Part shown: positions 48,642 through 58,391 of the stretch, piece after piece
How the letters are laid out: each line of letters begins with the position of its first letter
Numbering within the stretch: position 1 is the first letter of the stretch
Origin: Streptomyces klenkii
GTDB taxonomy: Bacteria; Actinomycetota; Actinomycetes; Streptomycetales; Streptomycetaceae
Assembly: GCF_003626645.1 (NCBI RefSeq)
Contig: NZ_RBAM01000003.1
Span: forward strand, 1 to 64,000
Direction: 5' to 3'
Length of the DNA: 64,000 nucleotides
The notes under the pieces: model-generated
What the model saw: only the letters and a program-made list of their open reading frames with translations
The model's database searches: none
What the model was told of the DNA's origin: nothing
Translations under genes and position numbers: made by a program

Positions 48642-49070
48642 CTACTGAATCCTCGGCTCCGGCTCGTCCTCTTCCTCGTCCGGCAGCTTCACGTCCGTGA
48701 CGGCGATGTTGACCTCGACGACCTCCAGGCCGGTCATCCGCTCCACCGCCGCGATGACGTTCTCCCGCACGGACCGGGCGACGTCGGCGATCGCCACCCC
48801 GTAATCCACGACGATCTCCAGGTCGAGCGCGGTCTGGACCTCGCCGACCTCGGCCTTCACGCCGCGCGCGACGGACCGGCTGCCGCCCGGGACGCGGTCC
48901 CGGACCGCCCCGAACGTCCGGGAGAGTCCGCTGCCCATCGCGTGGACGCCGACGACGTCGCGGGCCGCGAGCCCGGCGATCTTCTCGACGACCCCGTCGG
49001 CGATCGTGGTGCGGCCGCGGTCCGCCGGGGCGGTGGGAACGCTCTCCTTGCTGCTCACGTGCTCGCTCAT
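48642..49070 (-). CDS. Asp23/Gls24 family envelope stress protein (first gene of the cluster)
   Basis: A 142-residue soluble protein: RGRTTIADGVVEKIAGLAAR, DVVGVHAMGSGLSR, ALDLEIVVDYGVAIADVARS, VRENVIAAVERMTGLEVVEV, NIAVTDVKLP. This is the full Asp23 core without insertions. It opens the leftward cluster Asp23-DUF2273-Asp23-DUF6286-AmaP, which likely builds a membrane-associated stress layer. The start is ATG at 49070. The acidic C-terminus (PDEEEDEPEPRIQ) is typical. Confidence 0.92.
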   Translation of the reverse strand: MSEHVSSKESVPTAPADRGRTTIADGVVEKIAGLAARDVVGVHAMGSGLSRTFGAVRDRVPGGSRSVARGVKAEVGEVQTALDLEIVVDYGVAIADVARSVRENVIAAVERMTGLEVVEVNIAVTDVKLPDEEEDEPEPRIQ

Positions 49071-49351
49071 CGTCCATTCGCCCCTCTCGGCTACGGGCCA
49101 TGGGCCACGGGCTCCCTTTGCCACCTTAGGTGCGCTTTCCCCGGACCGCTCGGGGGATCCGGGGGAAACGACGGGAGCGGACCGCCACCGGAGTGAGCCG
49201 CGGCCGGAAACGCGCCCGGGCGTGCGCGCGGGCATCGCGGCAGGCCGCGGGGACGCACGGCCCGGCCTGTCATGCCCACAGCGATAGAATCCCGCCTATT
49301 CGATCAAGAACGGCGGGGGCGGCGACGGCATGTCCCGGAGAGGGGCACGGC
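49071..49351. other. Divergent intergenic region
   Basis: 281 bases upstream of the Asp23 cluster (leftward) and the first paralogous membrane protein gene (rightward). It should hold both promoters. I saw no clear -35/-10 pair, repeat or gene. Confidence 0.4.
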
Positions 49352-50152
49352 ATGGCGGAGGCCGGGGCGAGTACGTCGGGGGACGGCTGCCTGGCAGCAG
49401 TCCTCACGTCGGCCGGAACAGTGGCCCAGGCACTCGGCTTCGGCCGCGAGGCCCTCGCGGAGTTCAACACACCGGGCCTCCGCTCCCTCCAGGGATTCCG
49501 GGCCTTCTTCGGCACGGTGGCGACGTTCGCCCTCATCTGGACGTACGGCGTGGACGGCGGCTGGAGCTCCGTCCTCGAAGACGGGCTGACCAAGCTGTTC
49601 ATGGCACCCCTGGTGCTCATCGTCGCCGGGCCCCTCGTCATCACCGGCTTCATCCTCTACGCGCCGAAGGAGGACCGCCCGTGGCTGCGCGGGCAGCTGA
49701 AGTTCCCGCTGCTGACCGTGGGCGCCTACCTGGGCATACCCCTGGGCATCCTGAGCGTGACCGCCGGGACGTGGTGGCTGATCTTCAACTACATATCCGA
49801 GTGGGAGTTCGGGCTGATCGTCGGCCCGCTGCTCTCCCTCTTCCTCTCCTTCTGGCTGCTCGTCGGCCTGGTCTGGCTGGCCGTCTTCCTCTTCCTGGCC
49901 TCCGGCGTCGTCGCCCGCACCGCCTTCAACACCGGCATCGTGCACCCCATGCTGCCCGCCGTCTTCACCACGCTCGTCGTCTGGACGCTCAACCTCGTCT
50001 CGCTGGGTGACGGCCTGCCCAACGGCCCCCTGTACGTGAAGATCGCCGCGTTCCTCGGCGGGCCGCTCTCCGTCACCGCCCTCTCCGCCTGGGAGCTGTA
50101 CGTCCTGCGCGTGCGCCACGGGATCCGCGTCCGCGGCGCACGCGCCGCATAA
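49352..50152 (+). CDS. Polytopic membrane protein, unknown function (paralogue 1)
   Basis: A 266-residue protein with about five or six membrane segments (FFGTVATFALIWTYGVDGGW, LFMAPLVLIVAGPLVITGFILY, FGLIVGPLLSLFLSFWLLVG, LPAVFTTLVVWTLNLVSLGD). The motif GDGLPNGPLYVKIAAFLGGP and the C-terminal RHGIRVRG are shared with the next gene, a clear tandem duplicate. No family or activity recognised. The ATG follows GGAGAGGGG. It could encode a Streptomyces-specific membrane component. Confidence 0.8.
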   Translation: MAEAGASTSGDGCLAAVLTSAGTVAQALGFGREALAEFNTPGLRSLQGFRAFFGTVATFALIWTYGVDGGWSSVLEDGLTKLFMAPLVLIVAGPLVITGFILYAPKEDRPWLRGQLKFPLLTVGAYLGIPLGILSVTAGTWWLIFNYISEWEFGLIVGPLLSLFLSFWLLVGLVWLAVFLFLASGVVARTAFNTGIVHPMLPAVFTTLVVWTLNLVSLGDGLPNGPLYVKIAAFLGGPLSVTALSAWELYVLRVRHGIRVRGARAA

Positions 50153-50239
50153 GCCCCGGATAAGCTTCCGCGAAAATCTTGACGCGCAGCAACGCAAGCG
50201 CGGTAACGCAAGTAACGCACCACAGGGGGAGCACACTTC

Positions 50240-51004
50240 ATGTCGCTGAGACGTCTGCTGAAGATCAACGGGGTGAGCCTCGCACGCCACGCCCGCCGCC
50301 ACGCCCACGGCATCTTCGCCGCCCCCAGCCCGGGCCGGGTCATCGACCCCGTCATAGGCCGCGTCCAGAAGGCGCGGGCCGCCGTCGGCGCGCTCACGAC
50401 GTTCCTGCTGATATCCGTCTACGGCGTCGACGGCGGCTGGAGCGCCGTCTTCGAGGACGGCTTCACGAAGCTCTTCCTCGCACCGCTCGTGCTGATCCTC
50501 GTCGGCCCGCTCGTGATCGCCGGTTTCATCTGGTACGCACCGCCGCAGCACCGCCCCGTGCTGCGCGCCCGGCTGCGCTACCCGCTCCGGGCCATCGGCT
50601 GGTACCTGGGCATACCGCTCGGCGCGGCCGCCGCGATGCTGCTCCTGCTGGTGCTGAACAAGGCGCTGGCGGGGATCTTCGCGCTCCAGGCCGTGATCGC
50701 CCTGACCGTCCTGCTCGCCGGCATCCCGCTGCTGGTCTGGGCGGCGCTCTTCCTCTTCTTCGCCTCGGGCGCCGCCGCCCGCTACGCCTTCAACACGGCC
50801 GACGTGCACGCCGCCCTGCCGGCCGTGCTCACGGCCGTCCTCGTGTGGGTGCTGAACGTGGCCCAGCTCGGCGACGGCCTGCCGAACGGGCCGGTGGCCG
50901 TGCAGATCGCCGCGTTCCTCGGCGGGCCGCTCTCCGTGACGGCGGTGTCGTACTGGGAGCTGCACGTGCTGCGGACCCGCTACGGGGTCCGCGTCCGGGG
51001 CTGA
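50240..51004 (+). CDS. Polytopic membrane protein, unknown function (paralogue 2)
   Basis: A 254-residue protein sharing the plan and motifs of the preceding gene: ISVYGVDGGWSAVFEDGFTK, LFLAPLVLILVGPLVIAGFI, AYNFNTADVH-like YAFNTADVHAALPAVLTAVL, GDGLPNGPVAVQIAAFLGGP and the end RYGVRVRG. The N-terminus is more basic (MSLRRLLKINGVSLARHARR). GGGGGAG precedes the ATG. Function unknown. Short AACGCA repeats lie in the 87-base gap between the paralogues. Confidence 0.8.
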   Translation: MSLRRLLKINGVSLARHARRHAHGIFAAPSPGRVIDPVIGRVQKARAAVGALTTFLLISVYGVDGGWSAVFEDGFTKLFLAPLVLILVGPLVIAGFIWYAPPQHRPVLRARLRYPLRAIGWYLGIPLGAAAAMLLLLVLNKALAGIFALQAVIALTVLLAGIPLLVWAALFLFFASGAAARYAFNTADVHAALPAVLTAVLVWVLNVAQLGDGLPNGPVAVQIAAFLGGPLSVTAVSYWELHVLRTRYGVRVRG

Positions 51005-51068
51005 CCGGACGCGAACCCGGGAGCCGGCGCGAAGAGAGCCGCTCCGGCGTAACGGAGTGCCCCCGGTA

Positions 51069-51878
51069 CTACTCCCCCACCCCGGCAAGATCCCGCAGCC
51101 GCCGCCCCTGCGCGGATCGCTCCGCCGCCCGCTGCTCGTCGTACGTCCGCCCGGCCGCGCCCCGCAGCAGCGCCTTGGTCTCGACCACGGCGTCGCGCGG
51201 GGCGGCGAGGATCGCCGCAGCGAGGTCGTGGACCGCGCCGTCGAGCTCGCCGGCCGGCACCACCAGGTTGGCGAGCCCGGTGCGCTCGGCCTCCGCGGCC
51301 CGTACGAAGCGCCCGGTGGCGCAGATCTCCAGCGCGCGGGCGTAGCCGACGAGGGAGACCAGCGGCTGCGTGCCGCCGAGGTCGGGCACCAGGCCCAGGC
51401 TGGGCTCGCGCATGGCGAACTGTGCGTCCTCCGCGCAGACGCGCAGGTCGCAGGCGAGCGCGAGCTGGAAGCCGGCGCCTATCGCATGGCCCTGGACCGC
51501 GGCGATGGAGACGATGTCGTTGCGCCGCCACCAGGTGAACGCGGACTGGTACGCGGAGATCTCGGCGTCGAGCGCCTCGTCGCTCCCGCGGGCCAGATCA
51601 AGGAACGAGGGCTCGCCCTCGAAGCCCTCGGGGGTGAAGGCCTGCCGGTCGAGCCCGGCGGAGAAGGACTTGCCCTCGCCGCGCAGCACGACGATCCGGA
51701 CGCTGCCCGGGAGCAGCCGGCCGGCTTCGGTCAGGACCCGCCAGAGCGCGGGCGACTGGGCGTTGCGCTTGGCGGGGTTGGTGAGGGTGACGGTGGCCAC
51801 CGCGTCATCCACGGTGAGCCGTACGCCGTCACGGTCGAGCAGGGTGTCGAGCAGAGTCTTGTCGCTGGGGGCGGTCAT
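51069..51878 (-). CDS. Enoyl-CoA hydratase/isomerase family protein
   Basis: A 269-residue crotonase-fold enzyme. It has VTLTNPAKRNAQSPALWRVL, the oxyanion-hole segments RGEGKSFSAGLDRQ and VQGHAIGAGFQLALACDLRV, and EPSLGLVPDLGGTQPLVSLV. The second catalytic Glu region is EPSLGLVPD, where hydratases have Glu, so activity on enoyl-CoA or an isomerase variant is plausible. GGAGG stands 8 bases before the ATG. Two tandem palindromes lie in its promoter. Confidence 0.93.
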   Translation of the reverse strand: MTAPSDKTLLDTLLDRDGVRLTVDDAVATVTLTNPAKRNAQSPALWRVLTEAGRLLPGSVRIVVLRGEGKSFSAGLDRQAFTPEGFEGEPSFLDLARGSDEALDAEISAYQSAFTWWRRNDIVSIAAVQGHAIGAGFQLALACDLRVCAEDAQFAMREPSLGLVPDLGGTQPLVSLVGYARALEICATGRFVRAAEAERTGLANLVVPAGELDGAVHDLAAAILAAPRDAVVETKALLRGAAGRTYDEQRAAERSAQGRRLRDLAGVGE

Positions 51879-51899
51879 CGAAGGGCCTCCGATCGGGCT

Positions 51900-51924
51900 A
51901 CTGCACAGTAGGTGACTGCACAGT
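51900..51924. promoter_or_regulatory. Tandem ACTGCACAGT palindromes upstream of the enoyl-CoA hydratase
   Basis: ACTGCACAGT is found at 51900-51909 and 51915-51924, 15 bases apart. The first extends to the 12-bp palindrome TACTGCACAGTA. A dimeric repressor operator is likely. Confidence 0.6.
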
Positions 51925-51926
51925 AA

Positions 51927-51958
51927 CCACCCGGCCGACTGCTCGACCGACCGGGTGG
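51927..51958. terminator. Hairpin downstream of gbn
   Basis: CCACCCGG (51927-51934)/CCGGGTGG (51951-51958), 8 bp with a 16-base loop, between the gbn stop and the enoyl-CoA hydratase promoter. Confidence 0.5.
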
Positions 51959-51995
51959 CACTGCCCACACTGTCGGTGCCCTGGGTGCGCGGGCG

Positions 51996-52217
51996 TCAGG
52001 CCGAGGCGGCCTTCTTGCCGCGCGTCGCTCCGCCGCGACCCCGGAGGATCACGCCGGATTCACTGAGCATCCGATGAACGAAGCCGTAGGAGCGGCCGGT
52101 CTCTTCGGCCAGCGCCCTGATGCTCGCACCGGAGTCGTACTTCTTCTTCAGGTCTGCCGCGAGCTTCTCGCGCGCGGCGCCGGTCACCCGGCTGCCCTTC
52201 TTCAGAGTCTCGGCCAC
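51996..52217 (-). CDS. gbn: Small helix-turn-helix nucleoid-associated protein, Gbn-like
   Basis: A 73-residue basic protein: KKGSRVTGAAREKLAADLKK, KYDSGASIRALAEETGRSYG (helix-turn-helix), FVHRMLSESGVILRGRG, and a basic tail GKKAASA. Size, sequence and location match what I recall of Gbn (SCO1839), a GATC-binding nucleoid-associated protein that affects development and antibiotic timing in S. coelicolor. GTG at 52217 follows AGGAGG by 7 bases; an ATG at 52256 would add 13 residues. Confidence 0.85.
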   Translation of the reverse strand: MAETLKKGSRVTGAAREKLAADLKKKYDSGASIRALAEETGRSYGFVHRMLSESGVILRGRGGATRGKKAASA

Positions 52218-52688
52218 CCGTGCCTCCTCATGGGAGATGCGCCTCTTGACTCTCATGATCACCCCTATACGGCCTCCTGGCCACCCATTCGACAAGGTCC
52301 ATGAGAAGTCCGGGGCCGCCGAAGGCCCGGATTTCCGGCGCTCGCAGGCCTCGGAGCAGGTAATTCCGAACGATCGAGCTCGTACGACCGTACGGGTGGC
52401 GCGGCGAAGAGGCAGGTCAGACGGGGCACTCCCGGCCGGCGGTGCGAACGCCCCGGCGCATGGCACGGGGCGTGCGCCGGGGCGGCGGGTGGCAGCGGGG
52501 TACGAGCCGCACTCACTCAGATGATGGATCACCCGTCGGCCGAATGATCGGGACGGCACCGATCACGCCGGTCACGGAACGCTACGGAGCGCCCGGGCCC
52601 AGGGCAGGGCTCGGGCGGGCGGCCGCGGGGAAGGGCCGCGGGAGGCCGTGAGAAGCCGCGGAAGGGCGACGGCCGTCACGGCCCCGGA
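52218..52688. promoter_or_regulatory. gbn upstream region with five BGATCV sites
   Basis: 471 bases between the gbn start and the ABC-F stop, with no gene. GATC occurs at 52257, 52372, 52527, 52546 and 52561. All five fit BGATCV, the motif I recall for Gbn, against about two GATC expected by chance in this length. The last three lie within 38 bases. Autoregulation by Gbn is a natural inference. Confidence 0.55.
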
Positions 52689-54287
<1,599 letters not shown>

Positions 54288-54376
54288 GGGATTACTCCAG
54301 GGCGGGGTGGACGGCGGTGGGGACGGGAGTCATCTCGGCCGCGCGGGGCCCCTGCGGGGCGGGCGGCCGGCGCCGT

Positions 54377-54400
54377 CTAATGCACGAGGAGGAATGCCAT
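54377..54400 (-). CDS. Possible leaderless upstream ORF of the ABC-F gene
   Basis: ATG at 54400 followed by codons for A-F-L-L-V-H and TAG. On the minus strand TAGACT (54408-54413) stands exactly 7 bases before this ATG, the spacing expected for a -10 element of a leaderless mRNA. The ABC-F start codon follows about 90 bases later, after GC-rich sequence that can pair. Leader peptides precede several antibiotic-responsive ABC-F genes in other bacteria; relevance here is inferred. Confidence 0.4.
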   Translation of the reverse strand: MAFLLVH

Positions 54401-54455
54401 ACCCATCAGTCTAACGGTGATCCGCAACCACGTTTGAGCTCCACCGGGCCCGGAC

Positions 54456-54632
54456 CGGCACCACCGGAAGCCACAACGTCGCGGTCCGGCGGTGCCGCAC
54501 GGGCCGGTGGCCGCCCGGGCCGGGGCATGGGCGGCCGCGCCCAGGAATCCGCCGCAACGGCGAGCAACCACGACGGCGCCGTCCGGCGGTGCCGAAACAC
54601 CTGGCACGAGCGGCCGGACCGGCACCGCCGGA
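54456..54632. repeat. Cluster of four alternating 13-bp palindromic units
   Basis: TCCGGCGGTGCCG or its complement occurs at 54456-54468 (one change), 54485-54497, 54582-54594 and 54620-54632, forming two hairpins. GCAACCAC sequences accompany them. The same unit recurs at 61990-62028. The stretch 54401-54677 otherwise holds no gene. Confidence 0.75.
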
Positions 54633-54677
54633 GGCGCCGGTGGGGGCTGATCGCCATCGCGGCGGGGAGCGCTCCCG

Positions 54678-55340
54678 CTACGCCGCAGGCGACGTCGCTG
54701 AGAGGGCGGCGATTCCGGTCGTCCAGGGTGTTCCGGGGGCGCAGTGGCGGGCGATGAGGAGGAGGCCCGCACGGTGGGCCGTGCGGGCCGGGTCGAAGGC
54801 GCAGCCGGGGCCCGCCTCGCGGTGCCAGCGGAGGTCGCCGTCGGCGGGCCCGTAGGCGGTGACCAGCCGTGGTGTGACGACGGCCACCGCGCCCGGCGGC
54901 GTGCCGAGCAGGTGGAGGGCGCCGCGCGCGGCCCGCCCGCCGGCGCCGGGGACGCCGCGGTGCCAGACGGTGAGGGCGCCGCCGCGCAGGGCGGTGCCGG
55001 TGACGAGGCCGTCGTCCCAGAGGGCGACGGCCCCGCCGCGGGCGGGGCGGGCGGTCTGGAGCGGGCGGTGGCCTTCGCGGGCGTACGTCCAGCGGCGGGC
55101 GCCCGTGCCGGGGTCGTACGCCTCCAGTCCGCCCCGCACGACGCGCACCCGGGGCGCATCCGCGGGCCGTGCGGCGTGCGCGGCGGCGTGCACGGTGAGC
55201 CGGTCGCCGAACGGGGCGTGCCGCCCGCGGACGGCGACGGCGGCCAGCGGCGGGGCCAGAAGCAGTACCGCGAGGAGGAGCGCGAGGGGGGCCCGGAAGG
55301 GAGTGCGGCGCCCGTCGTGCACCGTGTCCGCCGTCGCCAT
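54678..55340 (-). CDS. Exported PQQ-like repeat protein, unknown function
   Basis: A 220-residue protein with one N-terminal membrane/signal segment (PLALLLAVLLLAPPLAAVAV). The beta-propeller-like blades have the pattern GGLEAYDPGTGARRWTYARE, GAVALWDDGLVTGTALRGGA and RLVTAYGPADGDLRWHREAG, typical of PQQ-like repeats. The propeller is too short to be an enzyme of the quinoprotein class, so it may be a binding or assembly protein. AAGGAG precedes the ATG at 55340. No functional clue from the divergent metallopeptidase gene. Confidence 0.75.
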   Translation of the reverse strand: MATADTVHDGRRTPFRAPLALLLAVLLLAPPLAAVAVRGRHAPFGDRLTVHAAAHAARPADAPRVRVVRGGLEAYDPGTGARRWTYAREGHRPLQTARPARGGAVALWDDGLVTGTALRGGALTVWHRGVPGAGGRAARGALHLLGTPPGAVAVVTPRLVTAYGPADGDLRWHREAGPGCAFDPARTAHRAGLLLIARHCAPGTPWTTGIAALSATSPAA

Positions 55341-55481
55341 GGGGGCGCTCCTTCCGTACCGTTTGTCCTGGATATCCGGGCGCCGCCGGCCGGCCCCGCC
55401 GACACGCCGGACCGGACACCCGAGCAATAGCGACATACAGGGCGATTCACCGATACTCAGGGGTGGGAAGGCGGTGGGCGC

Positions 55482-56369
55482 ATGCAGTTCGACGACGACG
55501 CGGGACTGGACACCTCCCAGGTCCAGGACCAGCGCGGCGGCCGGATCCCGGGCGGCGGGGTGACGATCGGCGGCGGCATCGTGGGCCTGATCGCCCTGGT
55601 CCTGGGGCTGTTCTTCGGCATCGGCCCGCAGGAGCTCGGCCTGACCTCGGAGCCGGCCCCCGGCGGCACGGCGAGCAGCGACGCGCAGGTCAACCAGCAC
55701 TGCCGGACGGGCCGTGACGCCAACACCCGCGAGGACTGCCGGATCGTCGCCGTGGTCAACAGCGCGCAGTCGTTCTGGAGCCAGGAGTTCGCCCGCCGCT
55801 CGGGCACGTACACCCCCGCATCGACCGTCTTCTTCACCGGCCAGGTCCGTACGGCCTGCGGGACCGCGTCCTCGGCCGTCGGGCCGTTCTACTGCCCGGG
55901 CGACCGCAAGGTCTACCTCGACCTGGGGTTCTTCAACGAGCTGCGGACGAAGTTCGGGGCGAGCGGCGGCCCGTTCGCGGAGGCGTACGTCGTCGCGCAC
56001 GAGTACGGGCACCACATCCAGAACCTGATGGGCACGCTGGGCCGCGCCCAGGACCGGCGCACGGGCGCCGAGAGCAACTCCGTCAAGGTCGAGCTCCAGG
56101 CCGACTGCTACGCGGGGGTCTGGGCCCGGCACGCGACGACCACGCCCGAGAAGTCCACCGGGCGGCCGCTGATCAGCAAGCTGACCAAGGCGGACATCGA
56201 CGACGGCCTGTCCGCGGCCGCGGCCGTCGGGGACGACCGCATCCAGGAGAAGTTCCAGGGCCGGGTGACGCCGGAGAGCTGGACGCACGGCTCGGCCGCG
56301 CAGCGGCAGCAGTGGTTCAACACGGGCTACAGCACCGGGGACATGGCCCGCTGCGACACCTTCCGGTGA
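55482..56369 (+). CDS. Neutral zinc metallopeptidase (YpfJ family)
   Basis: A 295-residue membrane-anchored protein. A soluble N-terminus ([20 protein letters not shown]) precedes one hydrophobic segment ([21 protein letters not shown]), then an outer domain. The metallopeptidase site is [17 protein letters not shown] (HExxH), with the downstream Glu in [13 protein letters not shown]. Four Cys residues probably form disulfides. This matches the YpfJ/neutral zinc metallopeptidase family, whose substrate is not known. Followed after 44 bases by a VOC protein gene in the same direction. Confidence 0.92.
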   Translation: MQFDDDAGLDTSQVQDQRGGRIPGGGVTIGGGIVGLIALVLGLFFGIGPQELGLTSEPAPGGTASSDAQVNQHCRTGRDANTREDCRIVAVVNSAQSFWSQEFARRSGTYTPASTVFFTGQVRTACGTASSAVGPFYCPGDRKVYLDLGFFNELRTKFGASGGPFAEAYVVAHEYGHHIQNLMGTLGRAQDRRTGAESNSVKVELQADCYAGVWARHATTTPEKSTGRPLISKLTKADIDDGLSAAAAVGDDRIQEKFQGRVTPESWTHGSAAQRQQWFNTGYSTGDMARCDTFR

Positions 56370-56413
56370 GCGGCGAGCCCCGCCGGCGAGCCACCGCTAA
56401 GGAGTGACATCTG

Positions 56414-56815
56414 ATGACAGGCACGCACACGCCGAGCATGTACCCCACGCTGCTCTACCGCGACGCGAAGGCGGCGATCAAGCAGCTCACCAAGTCGTTC
56501 GGCTTCACGCAGGCCGCCCTGTACGAGAGCGAGGACGGCACGGTCCTGCACGCCGAACTCGCCTACGGCAACGGCAGGGTGATGATCGGTTCGAAGGGGC
56601 GGGTGGGGGTGTTCGCCGAGGCCATGCGGGAGAGCGGGCCGGTGGGCGTCTACGTCGTGGTCGAGGACACCGACGCGCACTTCCGGCGGGCCGAGAAGGG
56701 CGGCGTGGAGATCCTGATGCCGCCGACGGACCAGGACTACGGCTCGCGGGACTACATGGCGCGGGACCTGGAGGGGAACGTGTGGAGCTTCGGGACGTAC
56801 GTCCCGGCGGGCTGA
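56414..56815 (+). CDS. VOC-superfamily (glyoxalase/bleomycin resistance-like) protein
   Basis: A 133-residue single VOC domain: MYPTLLYRDAKAAIKQLTKS, FGFTQAALYESEDGTVLHAE, VYVVVEDTDAHFRRAEKGGV, DYGSRDYMARDLEGNVWSFG. The last segment resembles the PhnB-like branch, where the usual metal-binding Glu lies in ARDLEGN-type motifs. It may bind metal and a small electrophile or antibiotic; activity cannot be assigned. AAGGAG lies 12 bases before the ATG, a slightly long spacing. Confidence 0.9.
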   Translation: MTGTHTPSMYPTLLYRDAKAAIKQLTKSFGFTQAALYESEDGTVLHAELAYGNGRVMIGSKGRVGVFAEAMRESGPVGVYVVVEDTDAHFRRAEKGGVEILMPPTDQDYGSRDYMARDLEGNVWSFGTYVPAG

Positions 56816-56867
56816 GCGCGGCGTGGGAGCCCGGCGCGGCCCGCGGGGCCGGCCGGGCTCCGGATTC

Positions 56868-58280
56868 CTAGGCTCCGCCCGTGTGGACCTGGAAGGCCGC
56901 CTTCCGGACGGCCTTGGCCAAGGCCGGGTCCGGATGGGCCGCCGCCAGGGCGACCAGCACCTGCACCGTGCGCGGATGCCCCACCGCCCGCACCTCCTCC
57001 AGCAGCCCCGGCACCGTGCCCTGCACCGCCGAGTCGAGGTGCCGCACGAGCAGCCGGCTCTCGCCGTGGTCGGCGACGGCCGCGGCCGTGTCGACCCACA
57101 GCCAGGTGGCCTCCTCGCGGGTGAGGACCTCGGCCGCCTGCTCCGGATCCCGCCCCTCGTGCTCGGCGAGCCACAGCAGGGCGTACGGCCGCAGGCACGG
57201 CTCCTCGACGACGGCCCGGACGGCGGGCTCCGCGGCCGCGCCGACCGCCCGCAGCGCCTCGAAGGCCAGGCCCCGGACGAGGGCGTCGTCGCCGCGGGCC
57301 GCGTCCAGCAGCTCGCACAGGGCGCTGCCGGCGGGGCGGGCGGCGAGCCACGCGCGGTACTCGGCGCGGGCCGGGCCGGGGGTCAGGTTGGCGCAGCCGC
57401 GCAGCATGGCCTCGGCGGACAGCTCGATGTTGCCCGCGGGGCTCTGCGCGGCGACGCAGATCTGCTCCAGCTTGACCCACACCGCCCAGTTGCCCAGCGG
57501 GGTCAGCACGGCCTCGGCCTGCGGCCCGGGGCCGCCGCGCATGACCAGGGCGCCGACGGAGGCGAGCCCTTCGAGGGCCCAGCCGAGGAGCTCCTCCAGC
57601 GGGTCGTCGTCGGTCGAGACGGACCGGGCCGCGGGGACGGGCCGGCCGCCGTAGGGGACCTCGCAGCGCTCGGCACGGATCTCGGCGACGCGCTGCTGGA
57701 GCAGGTCGAGGAGCATGGCGACGGGCACGGACCCGGCCGACAGGTGCATGACGGACAGCAGCTGGGGCGCGGCCTCGACGACCTCGGCGGCGACCGTGGC
57801 GTCCGCGCCCGCGGGTGCGGGGTGGGCCAGGGACCAGGCGTCGAAGAGGGCGACCCAGCCGCGCAGGACGGCGCCGTCGTCGCGGTCCCAGGCCTGCATC
57901 CGCCAGCCGGGGCGGGCGGTGCCGCCGTGCAGCTCGACGAGCCCGGCGAGGCGGGCGCGGTCCCAGTCGGCGCGCGCCCGGTGGGGCGTCAGGCCCAGGG
58001 CCGCGGCGGCCCGCCCGGCCGTCTCCGCGGAGAGCCCGCCGGTCGTACCGGGGCGCAGGGTGGCGCCGCGGCCTCGCTCGTCGGCCGCCCAGCGGGCCAC
58101 GCGGACCGCGCCGGTGAGGCAGTCTCTGGCCTGCCGGGCCAGTTCCGCCGGGGCGGGGGTGCCGGCCGGCGGGCGGGGCGCCGGGCGGGTGCCTCGGTTG
58201 GCCACGGCCCGGCGGGCAGCGGCGATCGGCTGTCGGGGGACAAGTCTGAGCCGGGAGTCGCGCGGAGTACGGGACGTCAC
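56868..58280 (-). CDS. Large alpha-helical repeat protein, unknown function
   Basis: A 470-residue soluble protein that I do not recognise. The N-terminal half contains a wHTH-like segment (LGLTPHRARADWDRARLAGL, VELHGGTARPGWRMQAWDRD). The C-terminal half looks like HEAT-type helical repeats (DALVRGLAFEALRAVGAAAE, PAVRAVVEEPCLRPYALLWL, HPRTVQVLVALAAAHPDPAL, AKAVRKAAFQVH). No signal peptide or membrane segment. The GTG at 58280 is used; a TTG/GTG upstream at 58316 would add 12 residues. Frames on both strands are open, but coding bias favours this one. Confidence 0.7.
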   Translation of the reverse strand: MTSRTPRDSRLRLVPRQPIAAARRAVANRGTRPAPRPPAGTPAPAELARQARDCLTGAVRVARWAADERGRGATLRPGTTGGLSAETAGRAAAALGLTPHRARADWDRARLAGLVELHGGTARPGWRMQAWDRDDGAVLRGWVALFDAWSLAHPAPAGADATVAAEVVEAAPQLLSVMHLSAGSVPVAMLLDLLQQRVAEIRAERCEVPYGGRPVPAARSVSTDDDPLEELLGWALEGLASVGALVMRGGPGPQAEAVLTPLGNWAVWVKLEQICVAAQSPAGNIELSAEAMLRGCANLTPGPARAEYRAWLAARPAGSALCELLDAARGDDALVRGLAFEALRAVGAAAEPAVRAVVEEPCLRPYALLWLAEHEGRDPEQAAEVLTREEATWLWVDTAAAVADHGESRLLVRHLDSAVQGTVPGLLEEVRAVGHPRTVQVLVALAAAHPDPALAKAVRKAAFQVHTGGA

Positions 58281-58391
58281 AGGAGCAGTCTTGCCGCTGC
58301 TGCTCCGAAAACCCAATCGGAATCAATTGTCCAGCTGTCCACCATTCACTTCCTGCCGCTGGATCAGGGCAGCTTGGAGGCTGTGGAGCCG

